From Thermoplasmatota archaeon (lineage in GTDB: Archaea; Thermoplasmatota; Thermoplasmata; Methanomassiliicoccales; Methanomassiliicoccaceae): 14,096 nucleotides of DNA. How positions within the stretch are numbered: the stretch's first letter is position 1; every line of letters starts with the position of its first letter. Shown here in pieces: positions 5,275-13,672 of the stretch. Made by a program: the position numbers and the translations under genes. The notes beneath the pieces were generated by a model. That model was not told the origin of the DNA and made no database searches. It saw only the letters and a list, made by a program, of their open reading frames with translations. Where the stretch lies: the NCBI GenBank assembly GCA_022709105.1, contig JAKIXL010000027.1, positions 1 through 14,096 on the forward strand, in the 5' to 3' direction.

Positions 5275-8154
5275 ATGTCAAGCTGGACCGCGGGGATCGA
5301 AGCCAAATGGCAGGCGCGCTGGTTAGATGCCAGGCTTTTCGAGGCGAATAGGGACTCGAGGCCCAAGTTCATGGTGATCTTCGCCTATCCCGGCTTGACC
5401 GGATATCTTCACGTAGGGCACATGCGCGGGTACACCTACGTCGATGCTATCGCCCGCTACAAGCGGATGGCGGGGTTCAACGTCCTATTCCCAGTGGGGA
5501 CGCACGCCACCGGCAACGGGGCCATATCCCTCGCGAAGAGGATAAGGGAGAAGGACGGAAGGACCATCGATTATCTCCTGGCCAACGGCTGCCCGGAAGA
5601 GATGCTGCCGAGGTTGGTGGAGCCCCAGCAGGTGGTCGATTTCTTCAACCAGGTCTATGTGAACCAATACTGGAAGCGCTTCGGCTTCCTTGCGGACTGG
5701 CGCCGCTTCACCTCAACGACGAATCCGGACTACAGCAGGTTCATCCAGTGGCAGTTCCGAAAGCTGAACGATGCCGGCCTGCTTATCCAGAAGCCTTATT
5801 TCGCCCCGGCCTGCGTGGAATGCGGGCCGGTGGCGGTGGACGCCTCGGAGACGGACCTCTCAAAGGGAGGCAACGCCGAGACCACCGAGTACACGCTCCT
5901 CAAGTTCCGCTGCGGGGACCTATTTCTTGTTGCTGCGACCCTGAGGCCGGAGACGGTGTACGGGCAGACCAACTTTTGGGTGAACCCCGATGTGGAATAT
6001 GTAAAGGTCAGGAGGAACGGCGAGATATGGGTCATAAGCCGTCCTTCGTATGACAAGATGCGCTATCAGAAGGACGGTCTCGAGATCATGGGGACCGTGC
6101 CCGGGACTGAGCTTATAGGCCTGACGGCCATGGCGCCGGTCATACACCGCCCCGTGCCGGTGCTGCCGGCCATCTTCGCCAAACCCGAGGTAGGGACCGG
6201 CCTGGTGACCAGCGTGCCGTCGGACGCCCCTGACGACTGGGTGGCCCTCAAGCTGCTCCAAGAGGACGACGAGGTCCTGAAGAGGTACGGTCTGGACGCT
6301 GACCTCGTGCGATCGATAAGGCCGATCCCCATCATTGACACAAAGGGCTATGGTCCCCTGCCGGCGGTGGAGATGGTCGAGAGGATGGGCATCACCAGGT
6401 CCGGAGACCCGCGTCTGGACGAGGCCAAGAAGGCCATCTACAAGGACGGGTTCCATACCGGGAGGATGAACGCCGCATGCGGCGAGTTCGCGGGCATGAA
6501 GGTCGAGGAGGCCAAGGAACTCATCAAACAGATGATGATAAGGAGCGGCGAGGCCGAGGTGTTCTATGACCTGTCGGAGGAGGTGGTGTGCCGTTGCGGC
6601 AGGCCCGTGGTGATCAAGAAGGTGGACGACCAATGGTTCATCGACTATGCCAACCCCGGACTGACGGAGAACAGCAAGCGGCACGCTAAAAGCATGAGGA
6701 TCCTGCCTCAAGAGTACTACGTGAACGTGCAGGGCGTTCTCGACTGGTTCCGTGAGCGTGCTTGCGTGAGGCAGGGCAACTGGCTCGGGACGCGGTTCCC
6801 CCTCGATCCCAAGTGGATCATAGAGGCGATCTCCGATTCCACGCTGTACCCGCTATACTACATCATCGCACCGTACTTCAATTCCGGCCAGTTGGAACTC
6901 GGATCTCTGAACGAGACGTTCTTCGACCACGTATGCCTGGGCATGGGAAATGTCGAAGAGGTCTCCGCGGCCACCGGCGTGGCCGTCGATCTCCTTGAGC
7001 GGATAAAGGAGGATGTGTTCTACTGGTATCCTCTGGACATCAATCTCGGGGGCAAGGAGCACATGACCGTCCACTTCCCGGCGTTCCTTATGAACCATGT
7101 GGCCATCCTCCCCGAGGAGCTTTGGCCGAGAGGAATCTTCGTCAACTGGTACATCACCGGCAAGCTGGGCAAGATATCCAAGTCCAAAGGAGGGGCGGAG
7201 CCCATACCTGACGCCGCTGAGCGGTTCGGGGTCGACGCTCTGCGCCTTTACTACGCGCACATAGCCGCACCGTTCGCTGACGTGGAATGGGACGAAGGGG
7301 CCATAGACAACTACTCCTCGAGGATCGATCGCATAATCAGGACCCTCGATGAGCTGAAGTCCCTGAACGGCACCGAGGTCCAGAACGCGGACCGGTGGGT
7401 CCTCTCGCGCCTTTCCAATAGGGCCCGCACCATCCGATCGGCGATGGACGAGTTCGACCTACGCCGGATGGCCAACGAGGTCTTTTTCGAGACCCTCGCG
7501 GACATGAGATGGTACATGCGGAGAGGAGGCGACAACAGCGAGACCGTAGCGAAGGCGGTCAGGAGCTGGGTGCGCATGATGGCGCCGGTTACGCCCCATA
7601 TCGCCGAAGAGCTCTGGGAGGGCCTCGGGGAGAAGGGCTTCGTGTCGATAGCTCCGTTCCCCGAAGAGGAGGAGCTTCCGTCCGACCCGTTGACGGAAGC
7701 TTCCGAGTACTACCTCCAGGAGGTGATGGCCGATATCAACGAGATCCTCAAGGTCACCGGCATCGTTCCCAAGAGGATCATAATCTACACCGCCCCTCAG
7801 TGGAAGTCGGACATCTTAAGGCTCGGACTGGACCTCGCCGGGTCCAAGCAGCTGAGCGTTCCCGGGCTGACGAAGGCCGTAATGTCCCGAGACGACCTCA
7901 AGCGGAGGGGAAAGGACTCCGCCGACTTCGCCCGGAAGACCGCCGAGGACCTCATGAAGCGTTCCGAGCCGGAGCTGAGGCAGCTTGGAACGGAGATCGA
8001 CGAGCTCACGTACCTCAAGGACGCTTCCAAGTTCCTGTCCAAGGAGCTGGACTGCGAGATGGCCATCTATCGCGCCGATGACGGGCAGGCCCCCGACCCT
8101 CAGAAGAAGGCCCGGGCCGCGCAGCCTCACCGGCCGGCCATCTATGTAGAGTAA
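5275..8154 (+). CDS. leuS: Leucyl-tRNA synthetase, archaeal type
   Basis: LeuRS attaches leucine to tRNA-Leu and edits mischarged tRNA. From the ATG at 5275 the protein has 959 residues, normal for archaeal LeuRS. Seen: class I HIGH motif HVGH (46-49); a zinc-binding-type CVEC and a later VCRC pair flanking the CP1 insertion; the editing-site threonine-rich stretch TLRPETVYGQTN; the editing aspartate region VPSDAPDDW; KISKS (633-637, the KMSKS loop) followed by KGGAEPIPDA; a helical anticodon-binding domain; and a C-terminal extension ending RPAIYVE, typical of the archaeal/eukaryotic form. The open frame extends to 4984, but those extra 97 residues are composition noise, a TATA box lies inside them, and an AGGTG ribosome-binding site precedes 5275. 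The gene is monocistronic: it has its own promoter and is followed by a hairpin plus T-run. Confidence 0.97.
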   Translation: MSSWTAGIEAKWQARWLDARLFEANRDSRPKFMVIFAYPGLTGYLHVGHMRGYTYVDAIARYKRMAGFNVLFPVGTHATGNGAISLAKRIREKDGRTIDYLLANGCPEEMLPRLVEPQQVVDFFNQVYVNQYWKRFGFLADWRRFTSTTNPDYSRFIQWQFRKLNDAGLLIQKPYFAPACVECGPVAVDASETDLSKGGNAETTEYTLLKFRCGDLFLVAATLRPETVYGQTNFWVNPDVEYVKVRRNGEIWVISRPSYDKMRYQKDGLEIMGTVPGTELIGLTAMAPVIHRPVPVLPAIFAKPEVGTGLVTSVPSDAPDDWVALKLLQEDDEVLKRYGLDADLVRSIRPIPIIDTKGYGPLPAVEMVERMGITRSGDPRLDEAKKAIYKDGFHTGRMNAACGEFAGMKVEEAKELIKQMMIRSGEAEVFYDLSEEVVCRCGRPVVIKKVDDQWFIDYANPGLTENSKRHAKSMRILPQEYYVNVQGVLDWFRERACVRQGNWLGTRFPLDPKWIIEAISDSTLYPLYYIIAPYFNSGQLELGSLNETFFDHVCLGMGNVEEVSAATGVAVDLLERIKEDVFYWYPLDINLGGKEHMTVHFPAFLMNHVAILPEELWPRGIFVNWYITGKLGKISKSKGGAEPIPDAAERFGVDALRLYYAHIAAPFADVEWDEGAIDNYSSRIDRIIRTLDELKSLNGTEVQNADRWVLSRLSNRARTIRSAMDEFDLRRMANEVFFETLADMRWYMRRGGDNSETVAKAVRSWVRMMAPVTPHIAEELWEGLGEKGFVSIAPFPEEEELPSDPLTEASEYYLQEVMADINEILKVTGIVPKRIIIYTAPQWKSDILRLGLDLAGSKQLSVPGLTKAVMSRDDLKRRGKDSADFARKTAEDLMKRSEPELRQLGTEIDELTYLKDASKFLSKELDCEMAIYRADDGQAPDPQKKARAAQPHRPAIYVE

Positions 8155-8170
8155 GACGCGCTCTTAGGTA

Positions 8171-8212
8171 CCGCTCCCATCGCTCAGCGCGAGCGGTCCT
8201 CGTTATGTTTTT
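8171..8212 (+). terminator. Terminator downstream of leuS
   Basis: CCGCTC at 8171-8176 can pair with GAGCGG at 8191-8196 (alternatively CGCTC 8181-8185 with GAGCG), followed by a T5 run at 8208-8212. The location, between the leuS stop and the next promoter, supports termination here. Confidence 0.5.
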
Positions 8213-8231
8213 CTCGACCCAGACGGAGTTC

Positions 8232-8239
8232 CTTTTATA
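8232..8239 (+). promoter_or_regulatory. TATA box of the MMPL gene
   Basis: CTTTTATA predicts initiation near 8262 and a leader of about 45 nt. A GAGGT ribosome-binding site (8298-8302) stands four bases before the ATG at 8307. Confidence 0.6.
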
Positions 8240-8306
8240 GCCGCTAACCGGTTCCGGTCGGTCGGAGGCCCTCAAGCTGGGGGCGATCCCCGGGTCAGAG
8301 GTCAAG

Positions 8307-11300
8307 ATGTTCGCGGGTCTCGCCGACCTCATCGTCAGGCGGCACAAGCTGATAATCGCCGCATGGGTTCTGGCATTGCTAATAGCTCTGCCCATGGTGC
8401 CGTTGGCCAGCGACGTGGTTCAGTACGAAGAGACGGAGATGGCACCAGGTTCACTGCCGTCATCGATCGCCAATGAGCATATTTCGAAAAGCTTCGGCAG
8501 CATAGCCGATCAGCCTACGACCCTGATCGTGATAACCTCCGACGATGTCATGGACGAGCGCACCAGGATCATCACGCTGGCGATCGAGCGTGAGATAGCC
8601 GAGGCCTCCCTTTATGGTGACATCAACAAGGTCGAGGTGACATCGCCATATACGATAGCGGAGAACTATGCCCTCAATGTAATCAAAGTGCTGAACTACG
8701 CCTGCTCCAGTGCCAACCTCTCCGCCTATCTCACCTTCGGACTGCCGCAGGAGTACCGAATGGTGTGGACCGCCATCAACACCTCGGCCTTCGCCCTTTA
8801 CACGGTGCCGGAAAGCTACGCGACCGCCTGGGCCGAGGCGATGGCCTCAAACCCCTCGCTCACCGTTGAGGAGGCGGACATAATCGCCTACGCCTCCGCC
8901 CGGTCTCGGACCGATGCCGAGGCCATGAACTTGGGCCCCGAGGAGCGCGCTCTTCTTCTCACCTGGCTCCGATCCTTCGCCGGTTCGTGGAACCTGACCG
9001 CGCCGATCGGGCTGCAGCCCGGCGAGCGGGCCGTTGCCGCTCGCTCCGATGCCTTCCTTCAGCTCCAGAGCTCCCTTGACCTGCCGGAAAGGGACAAATG
9101 GCTTATCCAGCAGGTGAGCGCGTCATTCGCTACCTTGGAGGTCGACTTCCGCAACGTGAGCGCTGTAGCCCGCGAGGTGGTCGACGGCAGGATCGAGGCA
9201 TCCGTTGCGAAGATGACCTCAGGGCAAGCATCCTACGGGAACGTGACCTCGGGCCAGGTGGTCCTTGTCAGGGAATACATGAACTCGTTTTATTCCTGGT
9301 GGTCCGGCCTTGGCAGAGTGCCCTCGGACGCCGAGATGGAGCACGGGATACTCGTTCTGTCCCTGGAGTTCGGCGAGGGGATATCGGACCGGGAGACCAG
9401 GGAGGTCTTCCTGGCCGTCCGTTCCTCCATCGGCGGCCTGGCCGTATACAAGGACGCTGAGGCCAGAACGGAGGCCATAGTGGCAGTGGTGGCATCGATG
9501 CCATCGATCGTGGAGCGCGTCGCTCCCGAACGATGGTTGGTGAACGCTTCAGCGGAGATGGGGGGCTTCGACATGGTCAAGGCAAAGGCCTTGAGCCGCA
9601 AGATATCCTCCAACTCATCGCTGGACCACCTGCCGTTCAAGATGCCCGCGGGGATCTTCGGGCAGCTGGTGTCCGCCGACAGGACCACGATGATCATGGG
9701 TCTGACCTACGAGGACATCAAGGGCGATCTTCATCCAGGACGGGAATGCGTCGCCGACGTCAGGGACATCGTCGCCGGCGTGGCCAATGGAGAAGCGGTC
9801 AGGTGCTACGTCACGGGGACGGACGCTCTCAACGTGGACATGGAGGCGACCACCTTCGAGGACCTAGGGATCATTGAGCCCATCACCATCGTCCTGGTCC
9901 TCGTTCTCATCGGATCGTTCTTCCGCTCGTTCGTCGCCTCATCCATACCGCCCCTCTCCGTCGGGGTAGCGCTCGGCATCAGTTATGCGGCGGTGTACAT
10001 CATAGGGTCGTACGTTCTCGCGGTACACTATGCCGTTCTCACCCTCCTGCTGACAGCTACGATAGGGGCGGGGTGCGATTACTGCATCTTCATCCTCTCC
10101 AGGTATCGCGAGGAGAGGTCGTCAGGAAAAGGAAAGGAGGAGAGCGTAAGGCAGGCGGTGACCTGGGCAGGAGAGAGCATCCTGATCTCGGGACTCACGG
10201 TCATCATCGGCTTCGGCGTTCTCGCCATCGGCGAGCTATCGCTGTTCAAGTCCCTGGGCGTCATCCTGGCCCTTAGCATCTCCATGGCTTTGCTGGTGGC
10301 ACTCACCCTCCTTCCCTCCGTCCTTTTCCTTTTGGGCGACAGGAGCTTCTGGCCTGCGCGCATGGACCATCCGCCCAGAAAGCTCGCTCATCCAAGCTAC
10401 TTCTCTCGAAGCGCCAGGTTCGCCATAAGGAACGCCAAGGTATTGCTCATAGTTGCAGCGCTGATGTCCATGCCTGCGATATACCTCACGTTATCGGCCG
10501 ATACAAGCTACGATTACATCGGCTCAATGGCCGACGTGGAGAGCAAGCAGGGCCTGACAGTCATCCAGGAAGGCTTCGGTGGCGGCAAGATAACGCCGAC
10601 CCAGATCTCGGTGGTCATGACCTCTGACATTGTGTCCAACGGCTCCTTCGACCTCGAGATGCTGGCATCGATCGAGTCCCTGTCCCTGAGGATCGCGAAC
10701 CTTGACAACATCAAGAAGGTGAACGGACCGACGCGGCCTTTTGGCGACCCCATCGACATAACCAACGCCAGTCTCATGGACGAATATGATGCGGTGATCG
10801 GCCGCATGGTCAGCACGGACCGCCGGGCAGCGATCCTGACCGTTACCTTCGAGGCCGAGCCGTTCGACATGAGGTCGATCGCCAGCGTCCATGACCTAAG
10901 GGCTGTGGCCGAGGAGGCGGCAGGAACAGGAGGGATGGAGAAGGTATTGGTGGGCGGCTCGACCGCCTCCATGTCCGATATCGCGTCCATGAACCAGGGC
11001 GATTTTCGGAACATGGCCGTCCTGGCCGTCGCCAGCATCTACGCGGTGCTCATGCTGGTCTTGGGTTCGGTCATCAGCCCGCTGCGCTCCATCCTCACCA
11101 TACTGCTGAGCATCTCATGGACCTTGGCGGTGGCCCTTCTGCTCTTCCAGGGGCTCCTGGGACAGCCGATATTGTATCTGGCGCCAATGATCCTGCTGCT
11201 GGTCTGCCTCGGTCTGGGGATGGACTATGATATCCTGCTCGTGACCAGGGTCCGCGAGGAGGTGGCCAAGGGGATGGATACCGACGAGGCCATCGTCCAT

Positions 11301-11585
11301 GCGGTGGACCGTACTGGAGGGATAATCACCGCCTGCGGGGTCATCATGGCATCGGCGTTCGGATCCATGATGCTCTCGAACGGCTACCTGCTGAAGGAGT
11401 TCGGCTTCGTCCTTATGTTCGCCATCCTGCTGGACGCGACCGTGGTCCGCATTTACCTGGTCCCGGCCGCCATGTCCTTGCTGGGCAGGTGGAACTGGTG
11501 GGCCCCCGGACCGATCAGGAGAATGAGCGAGGGCCGCGACCGGAAGCGTCTCGACGCGCTGAAGGAAGGCAGGACGGGAAAGTGA
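8307..11585 (+). CDS. MMPL/RND-superfamily membrane transporter with enlarged first ectodomain
   Basis: A 1092-residue protein of the MMPL branch of the RND superfamily, whose members move lipids or other hydrophobic compounds using the proton gradient; the cargo here is unknown. Layout: TM1 about 14-33, ectodomain 1 about 35-520, TM2-6 about 521-680, TM7 about 710-730, ectodomain 2 about 731-900, then TM8-12. Both halves keep the Asp-Tyr pair of the MMPL proton relay (D591-Y592 in GCDYCIF; D973-Y974 in GMDYDIL), each followed by an RxREE loop, so it should be energised. Ectodomain 1 holds a roughly 340-residue, mainly helical insertion (about 116-460) that has no counterpart in ectodomain 2. 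All nine N-glycosylation sequons I find lie in the ectodomains (seven in the first, two in the second) and none in the membrane or cytoplasmic parts, which supports the topology. The gene stands alone, with its own promoter. Confidence 0.92.
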   Translation: MFAGLADLIVRRHKLIIAAWVLALLIALPMVPLASDVVQYEETEMAPGSLPSSIANEHISKSFGSIADQPTTLIVITSDDVMDERTRIITLAIEREIAEASLYGDINKVEVTSPYTIAENYALNVIKVLNYACSSANLSAYLTFGLPQEYRMVWTAINTSAFALYTVPESYATAWAEAMASNPSLTVEEADIIAYASARSRTDAEAMNLGPEERALLLTWLRSFAGSWNLTAPIGLQPGERAVAARSDAFLQLQSSLDLPERDKWLIQQVSASFATLEVDFRNVSAVAREVVDGRIEASVAKMTSGQASYGNVTSGQVVLVREYMNSFYSWWSGLGRVPSDAEMEHGILVLSLEFGEGISDRETREVFLAVRSSIGGLAVYKDAEARTEAIVAVVASMPSIVERVAPERWLVNASAEMGGFDMVKAKALSRKISSNSSLDHLPFKMPAGIFGQLVSADRTTMIMGLTYEDIKGDLHPGRECVADVRDIVAGVANGEAVRCYVTGTDALNVDMEATTFEDLGIIEPITIVLVLVLIGSFFRSFVASSIPPLSVGVALGISYAAVYIIGSYVLAVHYAVLTLLLTATIGAGCDYCIFILSRYREERSSGKGKEESVRQAVTWAGESILISGLTVIIGFGVLAIGELSLFKSLGVILALSISMALLVALTLLPSVLFLLGDRSFWPARMDHPPRKLAHPSYFSRSARFAIRNAKVLLIVAALMSMPAIYLTLSADTSYDYIGSMADVESKQGLTVIQEGFGGGKITPTQISVVMTSDIVSNGSFDLEMLASIESLSLRIANLDNIKKVNGPTRPFGDPIDITNASLMDEYDAVIGRMVSTDRRAAILTVTFEAEPFDMRSIASVHDLRAVAEEAAGTGGMEKVLVGGSTASMSDIASMNQGDFRNMAVLAVASIYAVLMLVLGSVISPLRSILTILLSISWTLAVALLLFQGLLGQPILYLAPMILLLVCLGLGMDYDILLVTRVREEVAKGMDTDEAIVHAVDRTGGIITACGVIMASAFGSMMLSNGYLLKEFGFVLMFAILLDATVVRIYLVPAAMSLLGRWNWWAPGPIRRMSEGRDRKRLDALKEGRTGK

Positions 11586-11621
11586 GAACGGACCAACATG
11601 CAACACGGCGCTGAAGGGCGC

Positions 11622-12164
11622 TCATTCCCACCGCTTGAAAAGGTCATGGTCCTGTCCCAGCTGGTCCAGGACCTTGCCCACGACGAAGTCTATCATCATG
11701 TCCACGCTCCTCGGCCCATGGTAGAACGCTGGAGAGGCCGGGAGGATGGTCGCTCCGGCGCGGGCCAGGGCCAGCTCGTTCTCCAGCATAATGACGTTGA
11801 GAGGGGTCTCCCGAGGCACAAGGACCAGCCTGCGGCGTTCCTTGAGGGTGACCGAGGCCGCCCTGGTCAGCAGACTGTCGGAAATGCCAGCGGCCAGCTT
11901 GGCAATGGTCGACTGCGAGCATGGACATACTACCATGGCGTCGACCACGTGGGTGCCGGAGGCGGGCGGGGCGAAGAGATCATGGTCATCATAGACCTCG
12001 TCCGCGAGCGAGCACAGGTCATCATAGCCGATGTCCGCCTCATGCTCGAGCACCTTCCTGCCCATGTCGGACACGATGAGAACCTTATCTCCCTCCAGTT
12101 CCTCAAGGAGCCTGATCCCGTACCGAATGCCCGAGCATCCCGTTATGGCCACCACGCAGCGCAT
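11622..12164 (-). CDS. ubiX: UbiX-family flavin prenyltransferase
   Basis: UbiX joins a dimethylallyl group to FMN, making the prenylated flavin cofactor needed by UbiD-family decarboxylases; in archaea these serve quinone-like, aromatic or isoprenoid metabolism. The 180-residue protein matches the family's usual length and has the N-terminal flavoprotein start AITGCSGIRYG (6-16), the CPCSQSTIAKLAAGISDSL stretch (80-98), the hallmark PRETPLN (117-123) and PAFYHGP (145-151) with its conserved tyrosine. No UbiD gene is in the window. The ATG at 12164 lies about 26 nt downstream of a TATA-like box and has no convincing Shine-Dalgarno site, so the message is probably leaderless. The gene is convergent with the MMPL gene (36-bp gap). 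Confidence 0.95.
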   Translation of the reverse strand: MRCVVAITGCSGIRYGIRLLEELEGDKVLIVSDMGRKVLEHEADIGYDDLCSLADEVYDDHDLFAPPASGTHVVDAMVVCPCSQSTIAKLAAGISDSLLTRAASVTLKERRRLVLVPRETPLNVIMLENELALARAGATILPASPAFYHGPRSVDMMIDFVVGKVLDQLGQDHDLFKRWE

Positions 12165-12184
12165 GTTGGGAGGAACGGTCGCGG

Positions 12185-12196
12185 CCTATTAATTAG
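12185..12196 (-). promoter_or_regulatory. TATA box of ubiX
   Basis: CTAATTAATAGG on the minus strand is centred about 26 nt before the ubiX ATG, predicting a leaderless transcript. Confidence 0.55.
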
Positions 12197-12216
12197 CTCC
12201 TGGGGACCGATGCGTT

Positions 12217-12228
12217 CCCTTTATAGGG
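12217..12228. promoter_or_regulatory. Symmetrical TATA-like palindrome in the ubiX/S19e divergent region
   Basis: CCCTTTATAGGG reads as a TATA-like element on both strands. It could be a second, weaker promoter for either divergent gene. The rest of the stretch from 12229 to 12350 shows no RNA gene or supported ORF. Confidence 0.3.
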
Positions 12229-12352
12229 CACGACCGCATAGGGCCGTGACGTTCCTGGGACAGAGGCGAGAGTGGCGCACCGGACCGGCGATCCAGCATG
12301 GTCATCAAGGCGGCCGCCATCCGCTCTCCAGCGATATCCAACCCTGGAAACG

Positions 12353-12360
12353 CTTTTATA
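12353..12360 (+). promoter_or_regulatory. TATA box of the S19e operon
   Basis: CTTTTATA predicts a start near 12383 and a leader of about 50 nt. A second TATA-like sequence (CTATATTA, 12367-12374) could shift the start to about 12397. Confidence 0.6.
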
Positions 12361-12372
12361 CGACCTCTATAT

Positions 12373-12389
12373 TAATGCCGTAGGCATTA
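12373..12389 (+). promoter_or_regulatory. Perfect dyad at the start of the S19e operon transcript
   Basis: TAATGCCGTAGGCATTA has two perfect 7-bp arms around GTA. It covers the predicted start site of the first TATA box and overlaps the second, which is where a repressor site would be expected; as RNA it could only form a weak short hairpin. Confidence 0.45.
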
Positions 12390-12432
12390 TCCACATTTGG
12401 ATAGTATTAGATATCATTTCGAGGTAGATCAG

Positions 12433-12858
12433 ATGGTCACAGTCTATGATGTCCCCCCGGAGAAGCTGATCGCAAAGGCCGCGGCCCAGCTGAAGCAGAT
12501 GGATACGATCAAGGCCCCGGACTGGGCAGAGTTCGCGAAGACCGGAAGGCACACCGAGAAGGCCCCTGTCCAAGATGACTGGTGGTATACCCGCTCCGCT
12601 TCCGTTCTACGAAAGGTATATTTGAAGGGCCCTATCGGAACCTCCAGGCTTGCCGCGGAGTACGGCGGTTTCGCCGACCGGGGGTCCAAGCCCAACAAGG
12701 CGGTCAAGGGCAGCCGGGCGATCGCTCGACGCTGCCTTATCCAGCTTGAACAGTCGGGCCTGATAGCAAAGCACAAGAGAGACGGCAGGGTCATCACTCC
12801 TAAGGGTCAAGCGATGCTCGACAACGCCGCCAAGGCGGTCTTCGACGAGACCCACTGA
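12433..12858 (+). CDS. rps19e: Small ribosomal subunit protein S19e (eS19)
   Basis: S19e is an archaeal/eukaryotic protein of the small ribosomal subunit head, needed for subunit maturation. The 141-residue product matches the family throughout: the N-terminal MVTVYDVPPEKLIAKAA, a WAEFAKTGRH segment, DDWWYTRSASVLRKVYLKGPIG in the middle (the most conserved stretch, split around WYTR), GSRAIARRCLIQLEQSGL and a winged-helix-like C-terminus ending in ITPKGQAMLD. An in-frame ATG at 12397 would add 12 residues, but the GAGGT ribosome-binding site at 12421-12425 points to 12433. It leads a conserved archaeal operon with PDCD5, L39e, L31e and aIF6. Confidence 0.97.
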   Translation: MVTVYDVPPEKLIAKAAAQLKQMDTIKAPDWAEFAKTGRHTEKAPVQDDWWYTRSASVLRKVYLKGPIGTSRLAAEYGGFADRGSKPNKAVKGSRAIARRCLIQLEQSGLIAKHKRDGRVITPKGQAMLDNAAKAVFDETH

Positions 12859-12879
12859 TGCGAGCTGCGTGTGATCTAA

Positions 12880-13221
12880 ATGCAGGACGCTGAACTCGAG
12901 GAACTTCGGCGCCGCAAGATGGCGCAGTTGCAGCAATCCCAGGAAGCCCAGCTCCAGCAGCAGGCCATGATGGCCGAGCGTCAGAGGCAGGTGGAGCAGG
13001 CCAAGCTAGAGATGATGAGAAGGATCCTCACCCCTGAAGCAAGGGAGAGGCTCGCCAAGGTAAGGATGGCCTATCCGGACGTGGCGGCCGCGGTCGAGGA
13101 CCAGCTCATACAGCTGCTCCAAATGGGCAGGATCCAGGATCAGATAGACGATAATACTCTGAAGGCCATCCTTAGGAAGATATCGCCTCAGAGAAGAGAC
13201 ATTAAGATAGAAAGGGTGTAA
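12880..13221 (+). CDS. PDCD5/TFAR19-family DNA-binding protein
   Basis: This 113-residue protein is the archaeal homologue of human PDCD5 (TFAR19), a small nucleic-acid-binding three-helix protein whose exact archaeal role is unsettled. The N-terminus (1-45) is a glutamine-rich charged helix ([14 protein letters not shown] and onwards). The core follows: [17 protein letters not shown], then [15 protein letters not shown] and GRIQDQIDD, and it ends with the conserved [17 protein letters not shown] basic segment. Length is typical. It starts 21 bases after the S19e stop. GTGATC at 12871-12876 matches the anti-Shine-Dalgarno sequence and fixes the ATG. Its constant place between S19e and L39e in archaea suggests a link to ribosome production. 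Confidence 0.95.
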   Translation: MQDAELEELRRRKMAQLQQSQEAQLQQQAMMAERQRQVEQAKLEMMRRILTPEARERLAKVRMAYPDVAAAVEDQLIQLLQMGRIQDQIDDNTLKAILRKISPQRRDIKIERV

Positions 13222-13225
13222 TCCA

Positions 13226-13381
13226 ATGACCAGGAACAAACCGTTAGCAATGAAGGCCCGCCTAATGAGGGCGGAAAAGTCCAACCGCAGAGTGCCTGCC
13301 TGGGTAATGATCAGGACCAACAGGAACGTTCTCCGGCATCCAAAGAGGAGGAGCTGGAGGATGAGCAAGCTCAAGGAGTGA
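13226..13381 (+). CDS. rpl39e: Large ribosomal subunit protein L39e (eL39)
   Basis: A 51-residue, very basic protein starting four bases after the PDCD5 stop. It reads [20 protein letters not shown], then [15 protein letters not shown], then [15 protein letters not shown]. This is L39e from end to end: a small helical protein that lines the ribosomal exit tunnel. Length is exactly typical. Its last codons and TGA stop (AAGGAGTGA) form the ribosome-binding site of L31e. Confidence 0.96.
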   Translation: MTRNKPLAMKARLMRAEKSNRRVPAWVMIRTNRNVLRHPKRRSWRMSKLKE

Positions 13382-13386
13382 TCTCC

Positions 13387-13659
13387 ATGGACGAGAAGGT
13401 AATGAACATCAACCTCAAGAAGACCAAGGCGGCCCCCAGGTCCAAGAAGGCGAAGAGGGCTATCAACGAGATCCGACAGCATGTCGTCAGGCACATGAAG
13501 GCGGACGAGGACAAGGTCTGGATCGATCACCGCCTCAACGAGGCCATCTGGGCGAACGGCATCCACCGGCCTCCTACCCGCATCACTGTGAAGGCGGTCA
13601 AGTTCGAGGACGGCCTGGTCGAGGTCTCCCTGCCGCAGGATTCCGTTGTAGAAGAGTAA
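13387..13659 (+). CDS. rpl31e: Large ribosomal subunit protein L31e (eL31)
   Basis: A 90-residue L31e protein, located around the tunnel exit of the archaeal large subunit. Conserved parts seen are KKAKRAINEIRQHVVRHMKA, the DKVWIDHRLNEAIWANGI block with its typical Asn-Glu-x-Ile-Trp, and the RPPTRITVKAVKF segment. I prefer the ATG at 13387 over the GTG at 13378 that overlaps the L39e stop, because GGAGTGATC (13375-13383) is a near-perfect ribosome-binding site for the ATG and would be inside the coding sequence otherwise. Confidence 0.96.
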   Translation: MDEKVMNINLKKTKAAPRSKKAKRAINEIRQHVVRHMKADEDKVWIDHRLNEAIWANGIHRPPTRITVKAVKFEDGLVEVSLPQDSVVEE

Positions 13660-13672
13660 TCGCGGTGCTGGC

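Noticed and set aside
5535..7200. Unusual LeuRS active-site stretches (HATGNGA, KISKSKGGAEP)
   Set aside because: From memory these are ordinary variants for methanogen-type archaeal LeuRS; not a sign of inactivation.
12229..12352. Possible tRNA or small RNA between ubiX and S19e
   Set aside because: No T-loop consensus, acceptor pairing or C/D boxes were found; a 25-codon ORF at about 12298 runs across the promoter and has no support.
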